From: a bacterium
GTDB lineage: Bacteria; Vulcanimicrobiota; JABDET01
Reading direction: 5' to 3'
Length of the DNA stretch: 64,000 nucleotides
NCBI GenBank assembly: GCA_021817145.1
Contig: JAKAVV010000001.1
Span: forward strand, 62,001 to 126,000
Shown in pieces: positions 31,999 through 41,045 of this stretch. Positions within the stretch are counted from its first letter, which is position 1, and every line of letters starts with the position of its first letter. The notes below the pieces were generated by a model, which ran no database searches, was not told the origin of the DNA, and saw only the letters and a program-made list of their open reading frames with translations. The position numbers and the translations under genes are program-made.

Positions 31999-33723
31999 CT
32001 ATTCTTCCCTGCAGTTCTGCAAGGTAACCATTTGAAATGCGTAAGCATTTAAAATATACTGCTGCAGCATTCTCTGCGCATTGAAAAAGGAGCCGTTGAG
32101 AGCAATGGCATGACGCATGACATCAATATAACTTTGTGGATTTTCATAAAAAAGAGGAAGAATTTTTTTCTCAAGTTTTTCATAAAGAGAAAAAGCGTCT
32201 TGAGCGATATTATCATGGGTTACATAGTCCCATCCCGATTCTCCAATCCCCCAACCTGTAACCCCTTCAATACATCCTTCTATCCACCACCCATCTTGAG
32301 TGCTTAAACTGGGGACCCCATTTAAAGCTGCTTTCATTCCACTGGTGCCAGAAGCTTCAAGAGGTGGTTGAGGGGTATTTAACCAGAGGTCCACCCCTGG
32401 AATGATGATTCTAGCAAGTGAAAAATCGTAATTTTCAAGATAAATGATTTGAATGACATCTTTCAAACTTTTTTTTAATTCAAAAAGATGTTGAATGATT
32501 TTTTTTCCGTCCTCATCTTGTGGATGGGCTTTCCCTGCAAGGATGAATTGGATTGGGTGTTTTTTTGCGATTCTTTTCAATACTTCCAGATCCTGAAATA
32601 CAAGATCAATCCGTTTGTATCGGGTTGCCCGCCGCGCCATCCCGATAGTAAAAGAATCTTGAGGCAGGATTTCTTTTGTTAAACGATTGACTTGATTGAG
32701 AAGTTTTTTTTTCGCGGTTTGATGGGCTCTGTAAAGTTCTTCTTTTGGAATGCTGAGGGCTGAGCGAAGGCTGGCATTGTCCTCCCTCCATCCCGGAATG
32801 TATTTATCATAAAGAATTTGAAATGGTTCTGCTGTCCAGGTAGGAGCATGAACTCCGTTTGTGATAGAATCAATGGTGTATCTCCCAAACATTTTGCTCA
32901 CTACTTCTCTGTTTCTTTTGGATACGCCATTGACATAACGGCTCATCGTGAACGCTAAATGGGCGACATCAAGAGTTCCCTGCAAGCTTAATAGGTTTGT
33001 TAAATTAAAAAAGATATGATCCGAGCCAATAACCTGTTCCACAAGATTTAAAGGGAATCGATCAAAGCCAGCAAGGACAGGGGTATGGGTCGTAAAAACG
33101 CACTTTTTCCTGACTGATTCAATCTCTTTTTCACTAGCGGTCTCTCTGCCGGATTTTACAATTTCTTCTTTTAGAAGTTCTAACGTAAGAAAGCTTGAGT
33201 GCCCTTCATTCATGTGGAATCTCTGCAGGTTATTGTAACCCAGAGCTCTCAGTATTTTGACCCCGCCGATTCCGAGGATAACTTCCTGGCAGAGACGATA
33301 ATGCGGGTCTTCTCCATAAAGGAAATGGGTCAGCTTTCGATCCCACTCTGAATTTCCAGGAAGATCCGCGTCCAGTAAATAAACTGGAACTCTGAAACCT
33401 TCTGCCCCAACTGCTTCGTATTTCCAAGCCTTTAGATTGACCTGTCTTCCTTCAATGAAAACAGAGATAACAGGTTCTTCTTCTTTTAGATAAGCTTCAA
33501 CAACCCATGGTTCTGGTTTTTCAATCTGTTTGCCATAGAGATTCAGTTCCTGGTGAAAATATCCCATTCGATGAATGAGGGTAACAGCCAGAAGGGGGAG
33601 TTTTTTTTCTGCGGCTGCTCGGATCATGTCTCCCGCAAGAATGCCCAGTCCACCGCTGTAAGTTGGAATCTTTTCATCCAGCGCAATTTCCATGGAGAAA
33701 TAAGCAATAGATCGGTCATCCAT
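31999..33723 (-). CDS. glgP: Alpha-glucan phosphorylase (short GT35 type)
   Basis: SIAYFSMEIALDEKIPTYSGGLGILAGDMI; FHMNEGHSSFLTLELL; GTSGMKAALNGVPSLSTQDGWW. Confidence 0.93.
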   Translation of the reverse strand: MDDRSIAYFSMEIALDEKIPTYSGGLGILAGDMIRAAAEKKLPLLAVTLIHRMGYFHQELNLYGKQIEKPEPWVVEAYLKEEEPVISVFIEGRQVNLKAWKYEAVGAEGFRVPVYLLDADLPGNSEWDRKLTHFLYGEDPHYRLCQEVILGIGGVKILRALGYNNLQRFHMNEGHSSFLTLELLKEEIVKSGRETASEKEIESVRKKCVFTTHTPVLAGFDRFPLNLVEQVIGSDHIFFNLTNLLSLQGTLDVAHLAFTMSRYVNGVSKRNREVVSKMFGRYTIDSITNGVHAPTWTAEPFQILYDKYIPGWREDNASLRSALSIPKEELYRAHQTAKKKLLNQVNRLTKEILPQDSFTIGMARRATRYKRIDLVFQDLEVLKRIAKKHPIQFILAGKAHPQDEDGKKIIQHLFELKKSLKDVIQIIYLENYDFSLARIIIPGVDLWLNTPQPPLEASGTSGMKAALNGVPSLSTQDGWWIEGCIEGVTGWGIGESGWDYVTHDNIAQDAFSLYEKLEKKILPLFYENPQSYIDVMRHAIALNGSFFNAQRMLQQYILNAYAFQMVTLQNCREE

Positions 33724-33761
33724 ACTTTATGTGTAAATTCTGATTTTGGCTTTATTCCCCT

Positions 33762-34139
33762 TTAAGGCAGCCTATCAGGATTTTTTAATTCTAAATCTAG
33801 AGTTTCTTTTACCGCATTTTCGACTTCTCCGAGCAATTCGTCTGAAAGGGAAGTCAGAGGTCCTTGAATCAATCTAGAATTGTCTACAGCTCGAATTTGA
33901 TCAATCAAAAGATCGGAGTCCCTCTTAAGTTTCTGGGCTTTAGCTATTCTAACACGCAGCGGCCACGCAGCTTCTATAAGATTTGTAGTCAATGGAATGA
34001 TGAGTGTGGAGGGGTGTCCTGCATCTAAGAGAAATTGGGACTGTATGATCAAAACAGGTCTTGTTTTTCCTGGCTCTGTGCCAATTTGTGGGTTTAAGTC
34101 TGCGAGCCAGATCTCTCCTCTGTTAAGTTTCAGGGTCAT
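33762..34139 (-). CDS. PemK/MazF-family endoribonuclease toxin
   Basis: LNRGEIWLADLNPQIGTEPGKTRPVLIIQSQ; LIDQIRAVDNSRL. Confidence 0.88.
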   Translation of the reverse strand: MTLKLNRGEIWLADLNPQIGTEPGKTRPVLIIQSQFLLDAGHPSTLIIPLTTNLIEAAWPLRVRIAKAQKLKRDSDLLIDQIRAVDNSRLIQGPLTSLSDELLGEVENAVKETLDLELKNPDRLP

Positions 34140-34377
34140 GTTCAATTTTTGAGAATTCAAGATTTACCCGCATACTCTCTTGCCTGACCTTTTTAGATGC
34201 GGCAGAGATTCGTTTTGCCTTTATTTTTTTATAGGTTTCCTGATTCATTCGGGCAATCGCTTCACGAATATAAGCGGATCTGGATAATTCCAGGATTTGC
34301 GCGCATTCTGAGCTCAGTTCAAGCAGTTTATCCGGAAGTTTCAAAGTGATTACTTGAGGATTGTTTCCGCTCTTCAT
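34123..34377 (-). CDS. Ribbon-helix-helix antitoxin
   Basis: QVITLKLPDKLLELSSECAQILELSRSAYIREAIARM; overlaps the start of the MazF-like gene. Confidence 0.8.
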   Translation of the reverse strand: MKSGNNPQVITLKLPDKLLELSSECAQILELSRSAYIREAIARMNQETYKKIKAKRISAASKKVRQESMRVNLEFSKIEHDPET

Positions 34378-34460
34378 AAATACATTTTAGCATATAATTT
34401 GTGTACTGTCAATAAAAATATACTAAATTAACATACGGATTTAATTCTAAAAACAAGTAT

Positions 34461-35225
34461 TCAAGCCAAGCTCTTGTTTAATAAAGATGCCAGATACCCT
34501 GCTCCAAGACCATTGTCAATGTTTACGACAGAGACTCCGAGAGCGCAGGAGTTCAGCATAGCGAGTAAAGCAGCAAGCCCGTGGAAACTGGCGCCGTACC
34601 CAATGCTGGTGGGAACAGCGATGACAGGTTTGCCAAAAAGTCCTGCTGTCACACTTGGAAGAGCTCCTTCCATCCCTGCCGCAACCACCAGGATTTTACT
34701 CTTCTCGATTATTTCTTTATGATTTAAAAGTCTGTGAACTCCCGCTACTCCAACATCATAAATGCGTTCTACTTTGTTCCCCATAATTTCTGCAGTGACA
34801 GCTGCTTCTTCTGCCACAAAAAGATCAGAGGTTCCTGCTGATAAAATCGCAATTCCAGGGTTCTGCTTCTGCTGCTCGAGCCTGCCGACAATAACCATTC
34901 TTGCGTTTTCGCGATAATCAATGGAACGAAATGATTTCCGCAAAGCTTTCACATGATTTTCTTCAGCTCTTGACGCCACAGCAAATCCATTGGATTCGTA
35001 AATTTTTTTGGCGATTTCAGCGACTTGTTTTGGGGTTTTCCCTTGAGAAAGGATAATTTCTGGAAATCCTGTCCGAAAATGTCTGTGAATATCCGCTTTA
35101 GCAAACCCCAGATTTTCATAAGGCAGAAATTTAAACTTTTCAATCGCTTTTTCAGGGGAGATTTTTCTCTCATGCAAATCCTGAAACAATTTGAAGATTT
35201 TTTCTGGTGAATGTTCTTTTTTCAT
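34461..35225 (-). CDS. larB: LarB-like (AIR-carboxylase-related) protein
   Basis: HRHFRTGFPEIILSQGKT; VVAAGMEGALPSVTAGLFGKPVIAVPTSIGYGASFHGLAALLAMLNSCALGVSVVNIDNGLGAGY. Confidence 0.9.
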   Translation of the reverse strand: MKKEHSPEKIFKLFQDLHERKISPEKAIEKFKFLPYENLGFAKADIHRHFRTGFPEIILSQGKTPKQVAEIAKKIYESNGFAVASRAEENHVKALRKSFRSIDYRENARMVIVGRLEQQKQNPGIAILSAGTSDLFVAEEAAVTAEIMGNKVERIYDVGVAGVHRLLNHKEIIEKSKILVVAAGMEGALPSVTAGLFGKPVIAVPTSIGYGASFHGLAALLAMLNSCALGVSVVNIDNGLGAGYLASLLNKSLA

Positions 35226-35302
35226 GTCTGGCTTATTTCTTTCTTTTAAACTCTAACCCTTTGAATGATGAAGGATACAAGGATATGTATTAGAATCAAG
35301 AG

Positions 35303-35722
35303 GTGATGAATTTTACAGAAAAAGAAAAAGAGCTGGCTCTGCAGCTGAAGCAAAAGGGGTTGAAGTGGAAGCCAGAAGAAGGGGATTGGTTTTGGGTTAT
35401 GGAGGAGGTTTCTCATCATTTTTATTTAGGAGAAAATCTCCCTGCTTCTTACTTTTTCCAAAAAGGGGGAGTTTTTCTTTTTGATTCTTCCATGATCTGG
35501 CATCTTCAACATGGGGGGCTTAACATCAGCAGTTTTGTTTGGCTTCCATCCTGGAACTTTTGCAGAAAAGTCCTTAGAAACAAGGAGTATCTTTTGGAGC
35601 TTCATGACTCAAAAGATGGGATTTTTCTCCGTGTCAGCAAAAAGGATGAGCAGTATGAACAGAATGCTCTAACTGATTTAGAAGCAGTGTACTCGATACT
35701 TCTCCAAACTTTCCCTTTATAG
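35303..35722 (+). CDS. Hypothetical protein (139 aa)
   Basis: Intact ORF with good codon context; no family recognised. Confidence 0.6.
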   Translation: MMNFTEKEKELALQLKQKGLKWKPEEGDWFWVMEEVSHHFYLGENLPASYFFQKGGVFLFDSSMIWHLQHGGLNISSFVWLPSWNFCRKVLRNKEYLLELHDSKDGIFLRVSKKDEQYEQNALTDLEAVYSILLQTFPL

Positions 35723-35723
35723 A

Positions 35724-37274
35724 TTAAGATTCAGTCTGGAAAAGCCCTTTCCCTGTCATTTCAGGTGGGGGTTCGATCCCTTGGGCAAGCAGAATCGTTG
35801 GGGCAATATCAGCTAAAATGCCGTTTGTTCTGAGTTTTTTCCCTTTATACTCTTCATTCACAAAAATAAAAGGGACAGGATTGGTGGTGTGAGATGTGGA
35901 GGGTTGGTTTGCTGCAGAATCCCATTTTAATTCAGCGTTTCCATGATCAGCAGTAAGGATAGATAGCCCTCCTTTTTTAAGAACAGCTTCTGTTAACTGT
36001 CCAATCAGTGGATCTAAGGTTTCTACCGCTTTAATGGTGGCTTCCAGATTTCCTGTATGGCCAACCATATCGGCATTTGCAAAATTCATGACAATGCAGT
36101 CATAGAGATCGGATTGTATTTTCTCTAAACAAGCTTGAGCAATTGGAATCGCAGACATTTCAGGCTGCAGGTCATAAGTTGGAATTTTTAATGAGGGGAC
36201 GAGCAGTCTCTCTTCTCCTGGAAAAGGGGCTTCTTTTCCTCCTCCAAAAAAGTAAGTTACATGGGCGTATTTTTCTGTTTCTGCAGTGTGAAATTGTTTT
36301 AGGCCATACTGGCTCCAGATTTCACTGATAGTGTTTTTTAAGTCTTCTTCTTCAAATGCGGCAGGAGTCGTGAATTGAGTATCGTATTGTGTCATGCTGC
36401 AGAAGGAAATTTTTGGCTGCTGCAAGTGGAATCCAGGAAAATTTTGAGTGGTTAAAGCAGAAGTTAACTCTCGTGCTCTGTCAGCTCTAAAATTAAAAAA
36501 GATCACTCCATCTCCATCTTGAATAATCGGCTGTTCTTTTTTAGAGTCAGATTGAATCAGAGTTGGCAGGACGAATTCATCGCTTTCCCCCCGTTGATAC
36601 GCTTTTAAGACAGCTTCTTGAGCTGAGCCAGCCTGGAGCCCTTCTCCCAGCGCAAGGGCTCGGTAAGCCTTTTCAAGTCTATCCCATCTTTTATCTCGAT
36701 CCATGGCATAATATCTTCCTGCCACACTCCCAACAAGACCAGTATTAAATTTTTTCATAACTTTTTCTAATCTCTGAAGATAAGTTAACGCAGATTTTGG
36801 AGGGGTGTCTCTCCCATCTAAAAAAGCATGGATGATTAATTGGACAACTTGTTCTTGTTTTGCCATTTGAATCAGAGCTTCTAGATGTTCGAAAGAGCTG
36901 TGAACCCCTCCATCACTGAGCAGCCCTAAAAGATGAAGCTTCCCTTTTTGTTTTTTTGCGTCTGACATAACTTTTAGAAGAGCAGGATTTTTAAAAAACG
37001 AGCCATTTTCGACTGCGTATGAGATTCGAACAATATCCTGATAAACAATTCTTCCTGCCCCAATATTGAGATGTCCTACTTCAGAGTTCCCCATCAATCC
37101 TTTTGGCAGCCCCACAAATTCTCCAGATGCCTGTAATAAAGTGGAAGGAAAGGTTTCGGTTAATCTATCCATATTGGGGGTTTTAGCTAGTTTAATGGCA
37201 TTGAATTCTCTTTGTTCTCGAATCCCCCATCCATCCAGTATGATAAGAAGGGTTGGTCTGTATTTTATCTGCAC
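35724..37274 (-). CDS. gpmI: 2,3-bisphosphoglycerate-independent phosphoglycerate mutase
   Basis: LLIILDGWGIREQREFNAIKLAKTPNMDRL; GNSEVGHLNIGAGRIVYQDI; TADHGNAE. Confidence 0.97.
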   Translation of the reverse strand: MQIKYRPTLLIILDGWGIREQREFNAIKLAKTPNMDRLTETFPSTLLQASGEFVGLPKGLMGNSEVGHLNIGAGRIVYQDIVRISYAVENGSFFKNPALLKVMSDAKKQKGKLHLLGLLSDGGVHSSFEHLEALIQMAKQEQVVQLIIHAFLDGRDTPPKSALTYLQRLEKVMKKFNTGLVGSVAGRYYAMDRDKRWDRLEKAYRALALGEGLQAGSAQEAVLKAYQRGESDEFVLPTLIQSDSKKEQPIIQDGDGVIFFNFRADRARELTSALTTQNFPGFHLQQPKISFCSMTQYDTQFTTPAAFEEEDLKNTISEIWSQYGLKQFHTAETEKYAHVTYFFGGGKEAPFPGEERLLVPSLKIPTYDLQPEMSAIPIAQACLEKIQSDLYDCIVMNFANADMVGHTGNLEATIKAVETLDPLIGQLTEAVLKKGGLSILTADHGNAELKWDSAANQPSTSHTTNPVPFIFVNEEYKGKKLRTNGILADIAPTILLAQGIEPPPEMTGKGLFQTES

Positions 37275-37318
37275 GAAGTGTGTATTAACTAAAACGCGAT
37301 TCCAATCCTTTTTAGGGT

Positions 37319-38371
37319 TTAAAAATGGATTCCGATGAGTAGTCCTGGAGATCCTTGGACAGCAGTTGGAAGAATCAGAACACTTTGGTTTTTATCTTGA
37401 TTTTGGTGCAGCTCTGTAATCGCTTTCCCCGTAAAATATCCGATGACCCCTCCAACAAAAACGTCAGATGCCCAGTGAACATTGTCATTGACCCTTGCGA
37501 ACCCAGTTAAAGTGGCCATGCCATAAGCAAGAGGGGGAATATAAGAGACATTTCTATATTCTGTCGCAATCACAGAAGCAATGGCAAAAGCCCCTGTGGT
37601 ATGTCCTGATGGAAAAGAGAGAAAATCATTGTTTAAAGATAGGCTGGGACCTTCAAAAGTATTATAAGGGAGCCCTGTGTAAGGACGGGCTCTATGAGCG
37701 ATCAATTTTATCCCCATTGTAAAGGCATCAGCAATCACAAAACTTTCCAGGGAAAGAAGAGCGGTTTTTCCAAGTTTTGGGTTTGGGTGAGCCCAGTACA
37801 GGATGCCAAGAACAGGAAGGGCTGCTCCTTCTCCAAAAGGGGTGGCAAAAGAGGCGACATCATTGGTGAATCCACTGCGGTTTCTCTGAAAAAATGATTG
37901 AATTTGGGTGTCATGAAAGTAAATTCCAGCTCCAACTCCAAGCATGGCAGCAGCCCTGATCCAGGTAAGAGCTCCCCATCTGGAAGGAGAGGTGATTAAA
38001 TTGACGGCATCATCAGGATACCACTCCCAGTAAGGAAGGTTCGATTCATTGGTTTGAGCTGAGGCCACAGGTGCGACTGCAGCAGGGGATGTCAAAGATA
38101 TACTTCCTAAAGAAGAATAAGGGGTTCTTATGTTTAGAGGAACTGGGGGAAGGGAAGGAAGAATGGCTGCAGTGGTTTTAGGGAAAAAGATGGGAATAGA
38201 AGGTATTTTTGCATTTTTGAGATTTTTTTCTGTCTTTGTTGTGGATTGTTTTTTTCGAGTGGGCGTTTTTAGAGTGAGTGTATTGGTGAACCCTGGTTGA
38301 AAAATGAAAAGAGAAAAGAGAATCCCTGAGATGAAACGGAAAAATTTAAGTCTTGTTTTCGATTTATTCAT
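37319..38371 (-). CDS. PAP2-superfamily membrane phosphatase
   Basis: KLIAHRARPYTG...SFPSGHTTGAFAIASVIA...RVNDNVHWASDVFVGGVIGY. Confidence 0.88.
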   Translation of the reverse strand: MNKSKTRLKFFRFISGILFSLFIFQPGFTNTLTLKTPTRKKQSTTKTEKNLKNAKIPSIPIFFPKTTAAILPSLPPVPLNIRTPYSSLGSISLTSPAAVAPVASAQTNESNLPYWEWYPDDAVNLITSPSRWGALTWIRAAAMLGVGAGIYFHDTQIQSFFQRNRSGFTNDVASFATPFGEGAALPVLGILYWAHPNPKLGKTALLSLESFVIADAFTMGIKLIAHRARPYTGLPYNTFEGPSLSLNNDFLSFPSGHTTGAFAIASVIATEYRNVSYIPPLAYGMATLTGFARVNDNVHWASDVFVGGVIGYFTGKAITELHQNQDKNQSVLILPTAVQGSPGLLIGIHF

Positions 38372-38489
38372 CCGAGCTTATTTGTGAAAGCGAAGAAAAA
38401 CTCCTTTTTTTGTTATTTTTCAGAAAAGATACAAGGTTTAAGCAGGCAAAATTCGCTTTATCCCGAATACACAGAAGGGTGATTTTTAG

Positions 38490-39062
38490 ATGAATCAAGA
38501 AGAAGATAAAGTAACTGAAAAAAATAAATCGTCAAATGAAGAAACCTTGAACCAGGACCTCGTTCAAGAAGAGTTGACTCGCTTGAAAGAAGCTTTAGAG
38601 AAACAGGAGAAAGAGTCAATAGGGTATTTGGAACAGATTAAGCGGCTGCAGGCTGATTTTGAGAACTGGAGAAAGAGAATCGAGTCGGAAAAGCAGTTTC
38701 TTATTGAAAATGCCAATTTTGCTCTTGTGAAAAAGCTTCTGCCTGTTCTAGATAATTTTGAACGGGCTCTTGCCTCTAGTTCTTCCTGTCAGGGTGAGAA
38801 AAATGAGATTCAGGAAGGAGTTTCATTGATCTGCCGCCAAATTTCAGATCTTCTGAAAGAAGAAGGATTGGTATTAATGGAAACGATTGGAAAACCTTTT
38901 GATCCTAATTTTCATGAAGCAATCGGTTATGAAGAAAGAGAAGAAGGGGAAGATCATACTGTGATTGAAGAGGCAAGAAAAGGGTATATATTTAAAGGAA
39001 GAGTATTAAGGCCTGCACTGGTTAAAGTTTTGAAGATTTCGGAAAAAGCAAATAAAATATAA
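38490..39062 (+). CDS. grpE: Nucleotide exchange factor GrpE
   Basis: RLQADFENWRKRIESEKQF...LLPVLDNFERAL...PFDPNFHEAIGYEE. Confidence 0.95.
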   Translation: MNQEEDKVTEKNKSSNEETLNQDLVQEELTRLKEALEKQEKESIGYLEQIKRLQADFENWRKRIESEKQFLIENANFALVKKLLPVLDNFERALASSSSCQGEKNEIQEGVSLICRQISDLLKEEGLVLMETIGKPFDPNFHEAIGYEEREEGEDHTVIEEARKGYIFKGRVLRPALVKVLKISEKANKI

Positions 39063-39093
39063 AAATTGAATCGTCAAAAAGGAGGAGAAAAGA

Positions 39094-41040
39094 ATGGCTA
39101 AAGTGGTAGGCATCGATCTTGGAACAACGAATTCTGTTGTGGCTATTCTAGAAGGGGGTAAACCTGTTGTTATCCCTAATGCTGAAGGGAGTCGTCTCAC
39201 TCCAAGCGTGGTGGCATTTACAAAAACAGGGGAAAGACTGGTTGGGGAATTAGCTAAAAGACAGGCTGTTGTCAACCCTGAAAACACCGTTTATTCCATT
39301 AAACGGTTTATGGGAAGATTCATGACTGAAGTGAATGAAGAAATGAAACTGGTTCCTTATCAAGTTGTGGCAGGACCTCAAGGGGAAGCAAGAGTCAGGC
39401 TTCAGGGGAAGGATTACACTCCTCAGGAGATCTCTTCCATGATTCTTCAAAAGTTAAAAACAGATGCTGAAAGGTATCTAGGTGAATCTGTAACAAAAGC
39501 GGTTATCACGGTTCCCGCGTATTTTAATGATGCCCAAAGAACTGCCACAAAAGAAGCGGGACAGGTTGCTGGGCTTGAAGTTCTAAGAATTATTAATGAA
39601 CCAACAGCCAGCTGCATGGCTTATGGAATGGATAAACAGGATGAAACATTGACTATTTTAGTTTTTGATCTGGGTGGAGGAACTTTTGATGTTTCTATCT
39701 TAGAGGCTGGCGGCGGAGTTTTCCAGGTAAAAGCGACGAATGGGGATACCCATTTAGGAGGGGATAACTGGGATCAACTGCTGATTGACTGGATGGCGGA
39801 AAAGTTTAAAGCTCAAAATGGGATTGATCTGCGGAAAGATCGGATGGCATTACAAAGGTTAAAAGAGGCTGCTGAAAAAGCTAAAATTGAACTCTCTCAA
39901 GTAACTCAAACCAATATTAATCTCCCTTTTATCACAGCAGATGCTTCTGGAGCTAAACATCTGGATGTAACGATTACTCGTTCCGAGTTTGAAAAGATGT
40001 CTCTCAATTTAGTGGAACGATGCGCTAATCCAACTCGTCAGGCTATTTCTGATGCAGGGTTAACTCCTGAGAAGATTGATCGAATACTTCTGGTTGGCGG
40101 AGCAACCAGAATGCCTATGATTCAAGAGTTTGTGAAACGATTTTTTGGGAAAGATCCTCATAAAGACATTAACCCTGATGAATGTGTTGCTTTAGGGGCA
40201 GCAGTTCAAGCTGGGGTTCTGGTTGGAGAAGTCAAGAACATTGTTCTTGTGGATGTAACCCCTTTAAGTCTTGGAGTGGAAGTCCTTGGCGGATATGTTG
40301 AAAAAATGATTGAACGAAATACCGCTATTCCAACTTCAGGGAAAAAAGTGTTTACAACAGCCGCTGATTCTCAAACTGCTGTAGAAGTGCACGTGATTCA
40401 AGGGGAAAGAGCAATGGCAGGAGATAATAAAAGTCTTGGTAAGTTTATGTTGACCGATATTCCACCTGCTCCTCGCGGAATTCCTCAAATTGAAGTTAAT
40501 TTCGAAATTGACTCGAATGGGATTTTAAATGTGACGGCAAAGGACCTGGCAAGCGGGAAGCAGACAGGGATTCGTTTGACTGGCTCTACCAATCTGCCCA
40601 AAACTGAAATTGATAAAATGATTAAAGAATCAGAAGCTTATGCTGAAACCGATAAAAAGAAGAAAGAAGAGGCAGAAGTTAAATCTCAGGCAGATTCCCT
40701 TATTTATACCACAGAAAAAACTTTAAAAGATATTCCTAATGTGGACTCTGCGTTAAAAGGAAAAGCTGAAGAGGGGATGAAAAAGCTGAAAGAAGCCATG
40801 GATTCGAATGATATGAATCGGATTAAATCTGAAAGTGAAAGTTTGAAACAGGTTCTTTATGAAGTTAGCTCTTCTGTTTATGCCCAAGCAGGGGCTGCTG
40901 CAGGTGGTTCTGGAGGAAAGACTGTATGGACTCCTCAAGGTGAACACCCAGTTGGAAATGAGCCATCCTCTCCGGGCGGAAATGGTGGAGTGATTGATGC
41001 GGATTATCGTGTTGAAGGAGATGGTGAGGGGAAAAAGTAA
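39094..41040 (+). CDS. dnaK: Chaperone DnaK
   Basis: [54 protein letters not shown]. Confidence 0.98.
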   Translation: MAKVVGIDLGTTNSVVAILEGGKPVVIPNAEGSRLTPSVVAFTKTGERLVGELAKRQAVVNPENTVYSIKRFMGRFMTEVNEEMKLVPYQVVAGPQGEARVRLQGKDYTPQEISSMILQKLKTDAERYLGESVTKAVITVPAYFNDAQRTATKEAGQVAGLEVLRIINEPTASCMAYGMDKQDETLTILVFDLGGGTFDVSILEAGGGVFQVKATNGDTHLGGDNWDQLLIDWMAEKFKAQNGIDLRKDRMALQRLKEAAEKAKIELSQVTQTNINLPFITADASGAKHLDVTITRSEFEKMSLNLVERCANPTRQAISDAGLTPEKIDRILLVGGATRMPMIQEFVKRFFGKDPHKDINPDECVALGAAVQAGVLVGEVKNIVLVDVTPLSLGVEVLGGYVEKMIERNTAIPTSGKKVFTTAADSQTAVEVHVIQGERAMAGDNKSLGKFMLTDIPPAPRGIPQIEVNFEIDSNGILNVTAKDLASGKQTGIRLTGSTNLPKTEIDKMIKESEAYAETDKKKKEEAEVKSQADSLIYTTEKTLKDIPNVDSALKGKAEEGMKKLKEAMDSNDMNRIKSESESLKQVLYEVSSSVYAQAGAAAGGSGGKTVWTPQGEHPVGNEPSSPGGNGGVIDADYRVEGDGEGKK

Positions 41041-41045
41041 GGTCA

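Noticed and set aside
38372-38490. Possible CIRCE/HrcA operator upstream of grpE-dnaK
   Set aside because: No TTAGCACTC-N9-GAGTGCTAA-like inverted repeat is visible.
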